64,000 bases of DNA from VAZQ01 sp963816745 (GTDB lineage Bacteria; Pseudomonadota; Alphaproteobacteria; Rhizobiales; Xanthobacteraceae): assembly GCA_963816745.1 (NCBI GenBank), contig CAWFLQ010000010.1, positions 372,001 to 436,000 of the forward strand, written 5' to 3'. The translations under genes and the position numbers were made by a program. This document shows, piece by piece, positions 24,703-33,268 of this stretch. The first letter of the stretch is position 1. Every line of letters begins with the position of its first letter. Under the pieces are notes generated by a model. It saw nothing but the letters and a program-made list of their open reading frames with translations. It was not told the DNA's origin and ran no database searches.

Positions 24703-25785
24703 GGCGGCGAGCCGCCGCACGGCGCCCCAGTCGATCAATTCCGCCACCGATGCGCAGTCCGGAAGATCGACGCCGCCATCGACGATCTTCGGCGTCATGG
24801 TGGTGATCTGCTCGGTCATGGCGAGGAACCAGGTGACCTCGGCGGGCAGGACCGGCCGCCGCACCGCGGCCGCGAATTGCAGCGCAGCGAGCGTGCCGAG
24901 CGCGCTCTCACCCATGAGGCCCACGACGGGCGCGCATCCCGATCCGAGCGCGAGCTTTTCCATGGCGCGGGCGTTCGAGAGCCCGAACCGTCCGGGCTTG
25001 ATGCTGAGCGCCCTCGCCTCCTGCTCGACGAACAAGGCGGCATCGCGCAGCGTGGCGCAGCCGAAGTCCACGAGCAGCGGCACCGGGCTCTGCTGCGCAA
25101 GCGTTCGAAACCGCGCGTCCGGAGCGAGCGCGCAGGGATCCTCGACCATCACAGCGCCGGCATCGGCCATCGCGCGGGTATAGTCGAGCGCCTCCTGCGC
25201 GGGGTAGGCGCCGTTGGCATCGACATAGAGGCGCACCGCTTCGCCCACGGCCGCGCGGATCTCGCGCATGCCGGCGAGATCGATGTCGAGCCCCTGCCCG
25301 CCCTTGACCTTGAGCGTCCGAAAGCCGTGACGCGCGACCATCGCGGCCGCCTCGGCGGCCATGGCCGGCGGCGCCTGCCGCGTGAGCGCCCACGAGAGCT
25401 CGACCCGGCCGGTTCCGCCCCAGAGGCGCCACAACGCGCGGCCGACGCTCGCGGCATGAAGGTCCCAGCAGGCGTTGTCGATCAGGGTCTTTGCCGCCTG
25501 GTTCTCCGGGATCCGCTCCAGCGCCGCGCGCACCTTGGCCGGCTCATCGAGATCCATGTTCGCGATCAGGGGCAGGAAAACCTCCTCGATCGCGGCGACG
25601 AGGCTGCGCGCCGTGACGCCACACCAAGTCGGCTTCACGGTGATCTCGGCCACGCCGACGGCGCCGGTGTCGCTCTGCAGGCGCAGCAGCACGAACGGCG
25701 CCGCCTCTTCGACGATGTCGCTCCATCGTACCGGCCGCTCGTAGCGCAACCGGTAGGAATGCAGCGAATACTCGGCGAGGCGCAT
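24700..25785 (-). CDS. Enolase-superfamily protein (mandelate racemase / muconate lactonizing type)
   Basis: A 361-residue two-domain enzyme of the muconate lactonizing subgroup, which abstracts a proton alpha to a carboxylate. The catalytic and metal residues are complete: K159-x-K161 (LKVKGG), D189 (DANGAY), E215 (VEDP), D240 (LLVDFG) and K263 (SIKPGR), with a further Glu in LMGES. Candidate reactions are cycloisomerisation, racemisation or o-succinylbenzoate-synthase-like dehydration. It heads a leftward group with a Bug binding protein and an acyl-CoA ligase, 15 bases from the former. The end, GVDLPDCASVAEL, is normal. Specificity cannot be read by eye. Confidence 0.88.
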   Translation of the reverse strand: MRLAEYSLHSYRLRYERPVRWSDIVEEAAPFVLLRLQSDTGAVGVAEITVKPTWCGVTARSLVAAIEEVFLPLIANMDLDEPAKVRAALERIPENQAAKTLIDNACWDLHAASVGRALWRLWGGTGRVELSWALTRQAPPAMAAEAAAMVARHGFRTLKVKGGQGLDIDLAGMREIRAAVGEAVRLYVDANGAYPAQEALDYTRAMADAGAVMVEDPCALAPDARFRTLAQQSPVPLLVDFGCATLRDAALFVEQEARALSIKPGRFGLSNARAMEKLALGSGCAPVVGLMGESALGTLAALQFAAAVRRPVLPAEVTWFLAMTEQITTMTPKIVDGGVDLPDCASVAELIDWGAVRRLAA

Positions 25786-25800
25786 TTAGCGCTTTTCTCT

Positions 25801-26766
25801 TTATTCGGCCGTCACGCCAGCCTCGCGGATCAATTGTCCCCACTTGGGCGACTCGACGGCGACAAAGCTCGAGAGCTGTTCAGGATTCATGTAGCTCGGC
25901 TCCGCTCCGAGCTGGATCATCTTGTCGCGGATATCCGGCAGGGTGACAATTTTCTCAATGTCCGCGCTGAGCCTCGCAACGATGGGCTTGGGCGTCTCCC
26001 GCGGCGCGAACAAGGCGAACCAGGCCAAGGCTTCGAAGCCGGGAAAGCCGAGCTCGGCAACCGTGGGAACATTGGGCACGAGCGCGCTGCGCGCCGCGCT
26101 GGTGATGGCAAGCGCGCGAAGCTTGCCGCTCTCGACCTGCGGCAGCACGGAAGGCACCGTGAAGAAGATGAAACTCACGTCGCCGGACAGCACTCCGGTG
26201 ACGGCTTCCGGGCCGCTCTTGTACGGAACATGGAGCATGTTGATCCGCGCTGCGCTCTTCAAGAGCTCGGCGGCGAGATGTCCGGACGTTCCGTTCCCGG
26301 CCGACGAATAGGTCAGTTGACCCGGCTTCTCGCGCGCCAGCCGAATCAGATCGTCGAGCGACCGCACCGGGAGCGACGAGTTCACCACCAGCAGGTTCGG
26401 CGCGGCGGCCACCATGGCGACGGGAGGCACGTCGCGCATCGGATCATAGCTCAGCTGCTTGAACAGATGCGGACCCACGGAATGAGTCGGGCTGCCGCTC
26501 ATCAACAGCGTGTAGCCATCGGGCTCGGCGCGCGCGACCGATCGCGCGCCCAGATTCCCACCTCCACCCGGCCGGTTCTCGACGATGACGGGCTGCCCGA
26601 GCAACGGCGACAGCCGTTCGCCGATCATGCGGGCGAGAATATCGGCGGTTCCTCCGGCTCCAAACGAAACAATGATGTGCACGGGCTTGGCCGGCCAGCT
26701 CTGCGCGCCCGCCGAGGTTGGCAACAGCAACATCAGACCTGCCAGCAGGACATTCATGACTTTCAT
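25801..26766 (-). CDS. Bug-family (TctC-like) periplasmic solute-binding protein 4
   Basis: A 321-residue Bug protein with a signal peptide (residues 1-21, ending SAGA) and the classical loop IIVSFGAGGTADILAR, followed by VENRPGGGGNLGA. In contrast to the three at 1-4 kb, its first-lobe loop is the standard type. No TctA or TctB gene is adjacent, so it must use a permease encoded elsewhere. It shares four bases (ATGA) with the end of the acyl-CoA ligase gene, which precedes it in transcription, so ligand capture and CoA activation are coupled genetically. ATG 26766 was chosen for this overlap; ATG 26757 is an alternative. Confidence 0.92.
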   Translation of the reverse strand: MKVMNVLLAGLMLLLPTSAGAQSWPAKPVHIIVSFGAGGTADILARMIGERLSPLLGQPVIVENRPGGGGNLGARSVARAEPDGYTLLMSGSPTHSVGPHLFKQLSYDPMRDVPPVAMVAAAPNLLVVNSSLPVRSLDDLIRLAREKPGQLTYSSAGNGTSGHLAAELLKSAARINMLHVPYKSGPEAVTGVLSGDVSFIFFTVPSVLPQVESGKLRALAITSAARSALVPNVPTVAELGFPGFEALAWFALFAPRETPKPIVARLSADIEKIVTLPDIRDKMIQLGAEPSYMNPEQLSSFVAVESPKWGQLIREAGVTAE

Positions 26767-28316
26767 GGGCGCGTCTCCCCTTCTCGCGCCTGGAACGGCG
26801 CGCGCAATGCCTTCTTGTCGACCTTGCCGTTGAACGAGCGCGGCAGCGCCGCGACGAACTCGACCGTTCGCGGTTTCTTGTAGCTTGCGATCAGCGACCG
26901 GCAGTGGCCGATCAGGTCTTCGGCCGATGCGCGCACACTCGGGTGCACCACCACGAACGCCTTGACCAATTCGCCCCATTCGGCATCCGGCACGCCGATC
27001 ACCGCGGCTTCGGCAACGGCCGGGTGCGAGCGAAGCGCCTCCTCGACCTCCCACGAATAGATATTCTCGCCGCCGGAAATGATCATGTCCTTCTTGCGGT
27101 CGACGACGAAGATGAAATTGTCCGCGTCGAGGTAGCCGAGGTCTCCGGTGTGCATCCAGCCGTCGCGCAGCGTGGACACGGTCGCGGTGGTGTTGTTCCA
27201 GTAACCGTTCATCATGCCGGGACCGCGGACCAGGATTTCCCCGATCTCGCCGGTTGCGGCATCGCCGCCGTCCATCCGCAGGATCCTGATGCTGCATCCG
27301 AGAAACGCCTGGCCGGCCGACGCGAGCCGTTTTACGTCTGCGTCGGATCCATCGAGGCAATGCTGGGCCGGCGTCAGCAGCGACGCCACGATGCACTCCG
27401 TCATTCCGTAGACCTGCGTGAGGATCGGGCCGAACGCGGCGATCGCCCGGCGCAACGTCGGCACCGGCATCGGCGCGGACGCATAGTGGATCGAGCGCAG
27501 TTGAGATTTGTCAGTTGACGCGAGGTCCGCGCTGTCCAGCAATCGCTGCACCATGATCGGCGCGAGGTGCGCACCGGTCACCCTTTCGGCTTCGATCGAA
27601 CGCAGGATCGCCGTGGCGTCGAATGCGCCGTGCAGGACGATGGTCGCGCCCACGATCGTGTAGGAGAGCTGCTCGATGCGGCCACCGATGTGAAACAGCG
27701 GCATGACGATCAGCATCACGTCGGCGCTGCACGCACCGCCTTCGTGGGAAATGCATCGCGCCGACTCGACGATCGCGGCATGGCTCAGCATCACGCCCTT
27801 CGGCCGGCCGGTGGTGCCGCTGGTATAGATGAGATAGGCGACGTCCTTGTCGTCGATCGCAACAGCGGGCGCCGCGTCGGAACATCCGTCCGACGCCGTT
27901 TCGTAGGCCTCGGCGCCGTGATGGATTCCTCCGATGCACAACGATACGCGTGGCGATGCCACCGCGCGCAGCAGCTCTCCGGCGAGGTCCTTGAACTGCT
28001 CGTGGAAAATGACGGCGGCGGGCTCGCAGTCACGGCAGATGTCGATCAGCTCCCTGGCCGACAGGCGATAGTTCAGGTTCACGACGACGAGATTGGCGCT
28101 TTCGCAGGCGGCGAATATCTCGAGATATTCGAGGCAATTGGGCGCGAGGATCGCGACGCGATCCTGCCGCGCGAGCCCGCGCGCGAGCAGCGCATTGGCC
28201 AGGCGGAAGGCGCGCGCGGCGAATTCCGCATGGGTGCAGCGGCGGTCCTCGAACACGACCGCCGGGCGGCTCGGATAGTGGCGCGCGTTCCGCAAGGTGA
28301 TATCGCGGAGATTCAC
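26763..28316 (-). CDS. Acyl-CoA ligase (AMP-forming), possibly hydroxycinnamate:CoA ligase
   Basis: A 517-residue ANL-superfamily ligase that would activate a carboxylic acid through an acyl-adenylate. The P-loop AYLIYTSGTTGRPKGVMLSH, the A5 motif QVYGMTE, the A7 motif DGWMHTGDLGYLD and the closing A10 segment SFNGKVDKKAL are all present. GTG 28316 was chosen because GGAG lies nine bases before it and the protein begins with the family's usual NLRDITLRNARHYP; the longer frame to 28448 is a shadow. It is followed (overlap) by a Bug protein and preceded by the hydratase-lyase gene 55 bases away. That pairing suggests ferulate, coumarate or similar as substrate, by inference. Confidence 0.9.
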   Translation of the reverse strand: MNLRDITLRNARHYPSRPAVVFEDRRCTHAEFAARAFRLANALLARGLARQDRVAILAPNCLEYLEIFAACESANLVVVNLNYRLSARELIDICRDCEPAAVIFHEQFKDLAGELLRAVASPRVSLCIGGIHHGAEAYETASDGCSDAAPAVAIDDKDVAYLIYTSGTTGRPKGVMLSHAAIVESARCISHEGGACSADVMLIVMPLFHIGGRIEQLSYTIVGATIVLHGAFDATAILRSIEAERVTGAHLAPIMVQRLLDSADLASTDKSQLRSIHYASAPMPVPTLRRAIAAFGPILTQVYGMTECIVASLLTPAQHCLDGSDADVKRLASAGQAFLGCSIRILRMDGGDAATGEIGEILVRGPGMMNGYWNNTTATVSTLRDGWMHTGDLGYLDADNFIFVVDRKKDMIISGGENIYSWEVEEALRSHPAVAEAAVIGVPDAEWGELVKAFVVVHPSVRASAEDLIGHCRSLIASYKKPRTVEFVAALPRSFNGKVDKKALRAPFQAREGETRP

Positions 28317-28371
28317 TGTTTCGGTCTCCGGCGGTCCATGCGCCCAATCCTCGCTCGGTCGGCGCCGCGGA

Positions 28372-29175
28372 TCACCCCGGGTGGCTCTCCAGGCCCGGCC
28401 GATACTTGCCGCGCAGGAAGTCGCCGATGCCCTCCTTGCGCCATGCATCGTTCTGACGCTGGACCAATTCCAGCTCTTTCGCCATCGAATAGTTCATGGC
28501 GGCCTCCCAGCTCATTTCCAGCGAGAAGCGATAGCCGTCCTTGGTCGCCCGCAGCGCGTGCGCATCCTTGCCCGCGATCTTGCGGGCGATCTTCATGGTC
28601 TCGTCCACCAGCGTGGCTTTCGGGAACGCCTTGTTGATGAAGCCGATGCGAGCGGCCTCGACGCCGTCGAAGGCATCTCCGGTCATCCCGTAGTAGAGCG
28701 CATCGCGCGGCCGCAGCAGGTTGGCGAGCGACTTCGAGACCGAGCCGCCGGGAAACAGCTTGAAGTTGATCTCGGAGAGACCGAACGTGGCGTCCTCGGC
28801 GGCAAAGGCGAGATCGCAACCCTCGACGATGGAGAACGCGCCGCCGAAGCAGAAGCCGTTGACCATCGCGATGATCGGCTTGGGATAGTAGCGCAGCGTG
28901 CGGCCGCGCCATTCCACCGCTATCCTCCACACCGCCTCGTATTCCGCCGGCTTGTCCTTGAGCGCGACGAAGAACTCCTTGAGGTCCATGCCGGCACAGA
29001 AGACGTCGCCGGCGCCGGTGATGACCAGCACGCCCGCGTCCGGGTCGTCGCGCAGCGCCGCCAGCGCCGCCGTCATCTCCCGATGCAGTTGCGGGCTCAT
29101 GGCGTTGCGCTTGGCCGGGCGGTTCAACGTGATGACGGCAACGCCGTCCTTCTTGTTGAACAAGCAGCGTTTCAT
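28372..29175 (-). CDS. p-Hydroxycinnamoyl-CoA hydratase/lyase-like crotonase
   Basis: A 267-residue crotonase-fold enzyme closest in pattern to HCHL (feruloyl-CoA hydratase/lyase, vanillin synthase), which hydrates the side chain of feruloyl- or coumaroyl-CoA and splits it to acetyl-CoA and an aldehyde. Shared features are VITGAGDVFCAGMDLKEFF, VNGFCFGGAFSIVEGCDLA, FGLSEINF with the catalytic glutamate E135, and a tyrosine (Y229) in WEAAMNYSMAKE at the position used to bind the phenol. ATG 29175 gives the usual length; the longer frame is an extension into the LysR promoter. It is divergent from the LysR gene and leads the ligase gene. An ordinary enoyl-CoA hydratase is the alternative. Confidence 0.82.
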   Translation of the reverse strand: MKRCLFNKKDGVAVITLNRPAKRNAMSPQLHREMTAALAALRDDPDAGVLVITGAGDVFCAGMDLKEFFVALKDKPAEYEAVWRIAVEWRGRTLRYYPKPIIAMVNGFCFGGAFSIVEGCDLAFAAEDATFGLSEINFKLFPGGSVSKSLANLLRPRDALYYGMTGDAFDGVEAARIGFINKAFPKATLVDETMKIARKIAGKDAHALRATKDGYRFSLEMSWEAAMNYSMAKELELVQRQNDAWRKEGIGDFLRGKYRPGLESHPG

Positions 29176-29275
29176 AAGACAACGGTCATCTCCTGGGGCG
29201 GTGGCATGGGGCGCACCATGATCCACGGCGAAAATATCTGTCAAATTTCTAGTACGGATGCTAATTATTCGTTCC

Positions 29276-30205
29276 ATGAATATCAGGCGCGCCGACCTCA
29301 ACCTGCTCGCGGTGTTCGAGGTCCTGATGCAGGAACGGAACGTCACGCGCGCGGCGCAGCGGCTCGGGCTGTCGCAGCCGGCCGTCAGCTCGGCGCTGGG
29401 ACGCTTGCGTCAGGAGCTGGGGGATGCGCTCCTGGTGCGCAGCGGCCACGGCATGCGACCCACGCCGCGCGCCGAGCAGCTCGTCGGATCGATCTCGCAG
29501 GCCCTCGACTCGATCCAGGGCGCCCTTGCGCTCGGGTCGAGCTTCGTGCCGGCGCACGCCAGCCGTTCGTTCACGCTGATGCTCTCCGATATCGGGGAGA
29601 TCATCTATCTGCCGCGCCTCATCCAGCGCGTGCAGGAGGAGGCTCCGGGCATCAGGCTTTCGGTGCGGCGCCTTGCGCGTCCGCGCCTTGCGGATGAGCT
29701 TGGCGTGGGCAGCGTCGACCTGGCGCTGGGCTGGGTCAACCATCCGACCGATGCCCTTTGTCAGCATCGTCTGTTCGACGAGACCTTCGTCTGCATCCTG
29801 CGGCCGAAGCACCCGCGAATCGGTAAGAAGCTCAGCCTCGCACAGTTCGCATCGGAGTGGCATCTGGTGGTCGGACGCTACCAGCATGGATCGGAGAGTT
29901 TCTTCCGCTCGCTCGACGGCAACCTGGAGCGGGAGTTGGCGCACAAGGGCGTCGATCGAAAGGTCGCGATGCGCGTCCCGCACTTCCTGGCGGTTCCGAA
30001 CATCATCTCCAGCACCGATCTCCTGTGCGTCGTTCCGCGCCAGCTCGCGGAGGTCTACGCGGCCTATGGCCAGGTGCGGCTCGTCCCGCTTCCGGTGAAG
30101 AGCGAGAGCTTTCGGGTCTCGCAATTCTGGCACAAGCGCTTCGATCTCGATCAGGGCAACCGCTGGCTTCGAGGCTTGATAAGGGAACTTTTCGAAGCGT
30201 CATAG
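29276..30205 (+). CDS. LysR-family transcriptional regulator
   Basis: A 309-residue LysR regulator. The helix-turn-helix reads RNVTRAAQRLGLSQPAVSSA and continues LGRLRQELGDALLVR; the effector domain follows with the usual RFTLMLSD-type opening (SFTLMLSDIGEI). ATG 29276 begins the standard MNIRRADLNLLAVFEVLMQE; ATG 29258 would add six residues. It is divergent from the hydratase-lyase gene with about 100 bases between, the standard layout for a LysR activator and its catabolic operon, so it probably responds to a hydroxycinnamate or its CoA ester. No clear T-N11-A box was fixed. Confidence 0.93.
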   Translation: MNIRRADLNLLAVFEVLMQERNVTRAAQRLGLSQPAVSSALGRLRQELGDALLVRSGHGMRPTPRAEQLVGSISQALDSIQGALALGSSFVPAHASRSFTLMLSDIGEIIYLPRLIQRVQEEAPGIRLSVRRLARPRLADELGVGSVDLALGWVNHPTDALCQHRLFDETFVCILRPKHPRIGKKLSLAQFASEWHLVVGRYQHGSESFFRSLDGNLERELAHKGVDRKVAMRVPHFLAVPNIISSTDLLCVVPRQLAEVYAAYGQVRLVPLPVKSESFRVSQFWHKRFDLDQGNRWLRGLIRELFEAS

Positions 30206-30313
30206 CCGCGACGCCCTTCGCGCCGCGCTGCCATGCGCCTCGCGCAATGCCGACGCTTGTTGACCTCCAATCGACCCGCCAATATCTGCCGGCAAACAGC
30301 CTTGGAGGACACC

Positions 30314-30772
30314 ATGACGCAACGACTCAACCCGTACACCGTCGCTCCTGATGGCATCGCCGCCCTGTTGGGGGTCGAAAAATATATCCACGGCTCGGGG
30401 CTCGATCCCAGGCTCCTCGCGCTGGTCAGGACGCGGGTGTCGCAGATCAACGGCTGCGCCTATTGCCTGCACATGCATACCGAAGAAGCGCGCAAGGCCG
30501 GAGAGTCGGACATGCGCCTGCATCTGCTCGACGCCTGGCAGGAGTCGCACCTTTACTCCGACCGCGAACGCGCCGCGCTGGCATGGGCCGAGTCGCTCAC
30601 GAACATTTCGGTGACACGCGCACCCGACGAGGACTACGAGCAGGCGCGCAAACAATTCTCCGAGAAGGAGCTGGCGAATCTTTCGATCGCCATCGCCATG
30701 ATCAATGCCTGGAACCGGCTCGCGACCGGCTCGAGGTTCGCGCATCCCGCCGACCGCGCCAAAGCTGCTTGA
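30314..30772 (+). CDS. Carboxymuconolactone decarboxylase / AhpD-like protein
   Basis: A 152-residue all-helical protein of the CMD/AhpD family. It has the redox motif C48-x-x-C51 with nearby H55 in NGCAYCLHMHTEEAR, the arrangement used for alkylhydroperoxidase activity, rather than the cysteine-free decarboxylase type. ATG 30314 follows GGAGG at seven bases; a longer frame from 30233 is not supported. It lies 108 bases downstream of lysR on the same strand and converges on the SCP2-like gene 25 bases away. The likely role is peroxide reduction with a dithiol donor. Confidence 0.87.
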   Translation: MTQRLNPYTVAPDGIAALLGVEKYIHGSGLDPRLLALVRTRVSQINGCAYCLHMHTEEARKAGESDMRLHLLDAWQESHLYSDRERAALAWAESLTNISVTRAPDEDYEQARKQFSEKELANLSIAIAMINAWNRLATGSRFAHPADRAKAA

Positions 30773-30797
30773 GCAACGACGCCGGGCCCTTATGGCT

Positions 30798-31382
30798 TCA
30801 TTGACCGGCGATCATGGCTCGTAGGCGCGCCATCTTTGCCGGATCGCCATAGATGCGAATGAGGCCGACTTGCTCTGCGCGTTCGGGCGTCAGGCGATGG
30901 TCGGCAATTTCCCGAAACACCGCCTCGGTGGCGATCACGACCAAGTCGCCCGCCGCCGGCCCGGCGACGTGAACCGAGGTGGAGACATCTCCGTCATGCA
31001 CGGAGAAACGCGTCCATAGCATCGGCTCGAGCAGCACCAGCGAGAAGGCCAGGTCGTCACCGGAGTCGACGCCGAGTGTGCCGCCGAATTGTTGCAGCAT
31101 TTGCGCGGTCTTGCGGAGTTGCGAACCGAACGGATCGTTCGTTGCCGGAGCTAGCGATGGTGGAGCGATGACTCCCTCCATACGTGCTTGGGTCAGCGCG
31201 CCGACGACATGCAGTGCGTTGGGGTAAGCGTAATTGAGCACACCCCGTTGCACCGCCGCCGAGCTCGGGTCCTCATAGCCGCAGCTCAAGGCTACGGGCG
31301 CACACGCCACGGATGCGGTCAGCGCAGCCGCGCCGATCGCGCGGCGGCAGCATAACGCGAGCGTGGTGCGGTCTCGGCTCAT
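30798..31382 (-). CDS. Secreted protein with SCP2-like C-terminal segment (paralogue of 5149-5802)
   Basis: A 194-residue exported protein of no named family. The signal peptide spans about residues 1-34, ending PVALSC, which may be a lipobox. The C-terminal segment GDLVVIATEAVFREIADHRL, followed by ERAEQVGLIRIYGD, has the spacing of an SCP2-type half domain and matches the gene at 5149 position for position (LWTRF against LWARF, and VIATEA against IFTSEA). It overlaps the end of the HupE gene by four bases and closes the DUF3604-PPIase-HupE operon. A lipid or hydrophobic-ligand role is a guess from fold resemblance. Start ATG 31382 is fixed by the ATGA overlap. Confidence 0.7.
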   Translation of the reverse strand: MSRDRTTLALCCRRAIGAAALTASVACAPVALSCGYEDPSSAAVQRGVLNYAYPNALHVVGALTQARMEGVIAPPSLAPATNDPFGSQLRKTAQMLQQFGGTLGVDSGDDLAFSLVLLEPMLWTRFSVHDGDVSTSVHVAGPAAGDLVVIATEAVFREIADHRLTPERAEQVGLIRIYGDPAKMARLRAMIAGQ

Positions 31383-32399
31383 GCCCAGAACCCCATGGTG
31401 CGCTCGATGAGCCAATACGCAGCCAATGCGCCGATGACGTAGGCGGCCGCCACGTCGAAGCGCGCCGGCGTCCAATCCGCGGCCCACGAGCCTGAGACGG
31501 GCCATGACGACCGGCAGCCACCATGCAACGGCCATGACCAGCGCAACGAAGGCGAGCTGCCCAATCTCGACGCCGAGATTGAAAAACAGGAGCGCGAGCG
31601 GAATCGCGTGCTGCGGCAGGCCGACCTCACTCAGCGCGCCCGCAAAGCCGAAGCCGTGCAGTAACCCGAACGCGAAGGCCACGACCCATGGCCAGCGTGC
31701 CGTCAGGCTCGGCCGGCCGCGGCGCGCATTCACGATCTCGAGGGCGACGAGCACGATCGACAGGGCAATCGTCGCCTCGACCGGCCGAGCCGGCACGTGG
31801 ACGAAGCCGAGCGTGGCGGCGGCGAGCGTGATGCTGTGCGCGATGGTGAACGCCGTCACGGTGAGGACGACACGGCGCCATTCCCGCACCAGAATGATCA
31901 ATGCAAGAACGAACAGCAGGTGATCGACGCCGAACAGGATGTGCTCGATCCCGAGCAGCAGATAGGTGATGGCGACTTCGCCCGTGCCCGCCCCTGCCTT
32001 GACCACAAAAGACGTCCGGGTCGGCGTGAGCCGATCGGTGTGCGTTGTCCCCGTGAGGTCCTGCACGCGAACCAGCACGTCCGTGAAGGTCGCCGACAAT
32101 CCCTCGATGGCGATTGCGTGCCCCGCCAGGCCGCCATCACGCCGGATCGTGCGCCGCTCGACATAGGCGCCACCGGTGAACAGGGCGCGCGGCGCGGCGA
32201 CGTCTTGCGTGCCCTCCGGCAGGCTGACGTAGAGCGCGAGCCGGAATTCGTCGCCGCGCGCGGGCAGCTTGAACAGGAGGTCGTAGCTGTCGGGCGCGAT
32301 CTGCCGCAGCTCCAGATAGCCCGGCCTCACCTCGTGCGCCTGCGCGGCCGATGCGAGCAGCGAAACCGCCAGGGAGAGAAGCGCCAGGAGGCTCTTCAT
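31379..32399 (-). pseudogene. HupE/UreJ family membrane protein gene with one frameshift
   Basis: The first 300 residues form a HupE/UreJ-type protein: a signal peptide (to AQAHEVRPG), a periplasmic domain, then membrane helices with the hallmark segments GIEHILFGVDHLLFVLAL and HSITLAAATLG and GLLHGFGFAGALSEVG. Near 31490 one extra base shifts the frame; with it removed, the protein continues SWAADWTPARFDVAAAYVIG and ends ERTMGFWA at a stop that overlaps the next start as ATGA. That neat overlap shows the second frame is the true end. HupE proteins are linked to nickel or cobalt uptake, but this secreted subgroup is not characterised. It may be a sequencing error rather than a dead gene. Confidence 0.82.
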
Positions 32400-33268
32400 T
32401 GAGCAGCTCCGGATTGCTCCGTGCGCGCCGCGGGCTCGCCCGGCGGCGCTTCCACCACGATCTCGTAGCGCTCGCGCAGGGTGCGATAGAGCGTCGCCTC
32501 GGCTTCGAGCCGGCGCGCATTCATCCACTCCCGCCGCACGGCCGGACGGACGGCATCGAGCGGCAACGGGCCTCCCTGGGTGCGCTCGCTGACGCGGACG
32601 AAGTGCAGCCCGTAACTTGATGCAACGGGTCCTTGCCAGCGGCCTTGCTCCGCATTGAAGAGCTGCTCGGCGAAGCGCTCGCCGAACGTGCGGGCAACAT
32701 CGCTGCGAGGCATCGCGCGAAATTCCTCCCCGAGGAGGAAGTGGTCGCCCAGCGCCGCAACGTCCGTTTCCCCGTTTTCGCTGGCAAGCTTGGCGGCAAT
32801 GGACTCGCCGTCGCGTTCCAAAGCGTCGCGGCGCGCGGCACTGAGGTAGACGTGGCTGAAGGTCAGGCGGTCCTCGCTCCTGAACCGCTCGGCGTTCGTG
32901 GTCAGATACGCCGCGAGCTCGACGTCGTTCGGCTCCGCCACCCCCATGTCCTCGGCGACGAACTCCATCTTCTGCCGCAGGCGGCGGCGGATGACGATGT
33001 CGTCGCGATCGAGGCCGAGCGCCTTGCCCTCGCGATAGAACACCTCGTCGCGGATATGGTCGTCGATGAGGCCGCGCAGCTCCTCCGCGCTCGGCGGGCG
33101 TTGCCAGGTGCGGGCAAAGCCATTGGCCAGGTTCTCGATCCGCGCCGCCGAGACGACGATCGTCGCGGGCTGCTCCGCGTCCTTCTTGCCGACCAGGCTG
33201 AAGAGGCCGAACAGCGCCGCCCCGAGGACGAGGAAGTGCAGCAGCGGCTCCTTCAGCAGGCGCTTCAC
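32396..33268 (-). CDS. Membrane-anchored parvulin-type peptidyl-prolyl isomerase
   Basis: A 290-residue PpiC/SurA-like protein. One membrane span near the N-terminus (about residues 9-26) is followed by a helical chaperone part and a parvulin domain recognisable by FSHVYLSA, GDHFLLGEEF, and the closing PVASSYGLHFVRVSERTQGG. GTG 33268 was chosen because it overlaps the stop of the DUF3604 gene (GTGA); the longer frame starts inside that gene's 3' end in the wrong frame. It overlaps HupE downstream by four bases. It is probably the folding helper for the exported proteins of this operon, by inference from the tight coupling. Confidence 0.87.
   Translation of the reverse strand: MKRLLKEPLLHFLVLGAALFGLFSLVGKKDAEQPATIVVSAARIENLANGFARTWQRPPSAEELRGLIDDHIRDEVFYREGKALGLDRDDIVIRRRLRQKMEFVAEDMGVAEPNDVELAAYLTTNAERFRSEDRLTFSHVYLSAARRDALERDGESIAAKLASENGETDVAALGDHFLLGEEFRAMPRSDVARTFGERFAEQLFNAEQGRWQGPVASSYGLHFVRVSERTQGGPLPLDAVRPAVRREWMNARRLEAEATLYRTLRERYEIVVEAPPGEPAARTEQSGAAQ

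Noticed and set aside
25801..27396. 531-codon frame joining the Bug protein to part of the ligase region
   Set aside because: Only the part from 26766 leftward is coding in this frame; the rest is a shadow of the ligase gene in another frame.
28317..28448. N-terminal extension of the acyl-CoA ligase frame
   Set aside because: Arginine- and serine-rich leader with no ribosome site; the GTG at 28316 begins the conserved protein.
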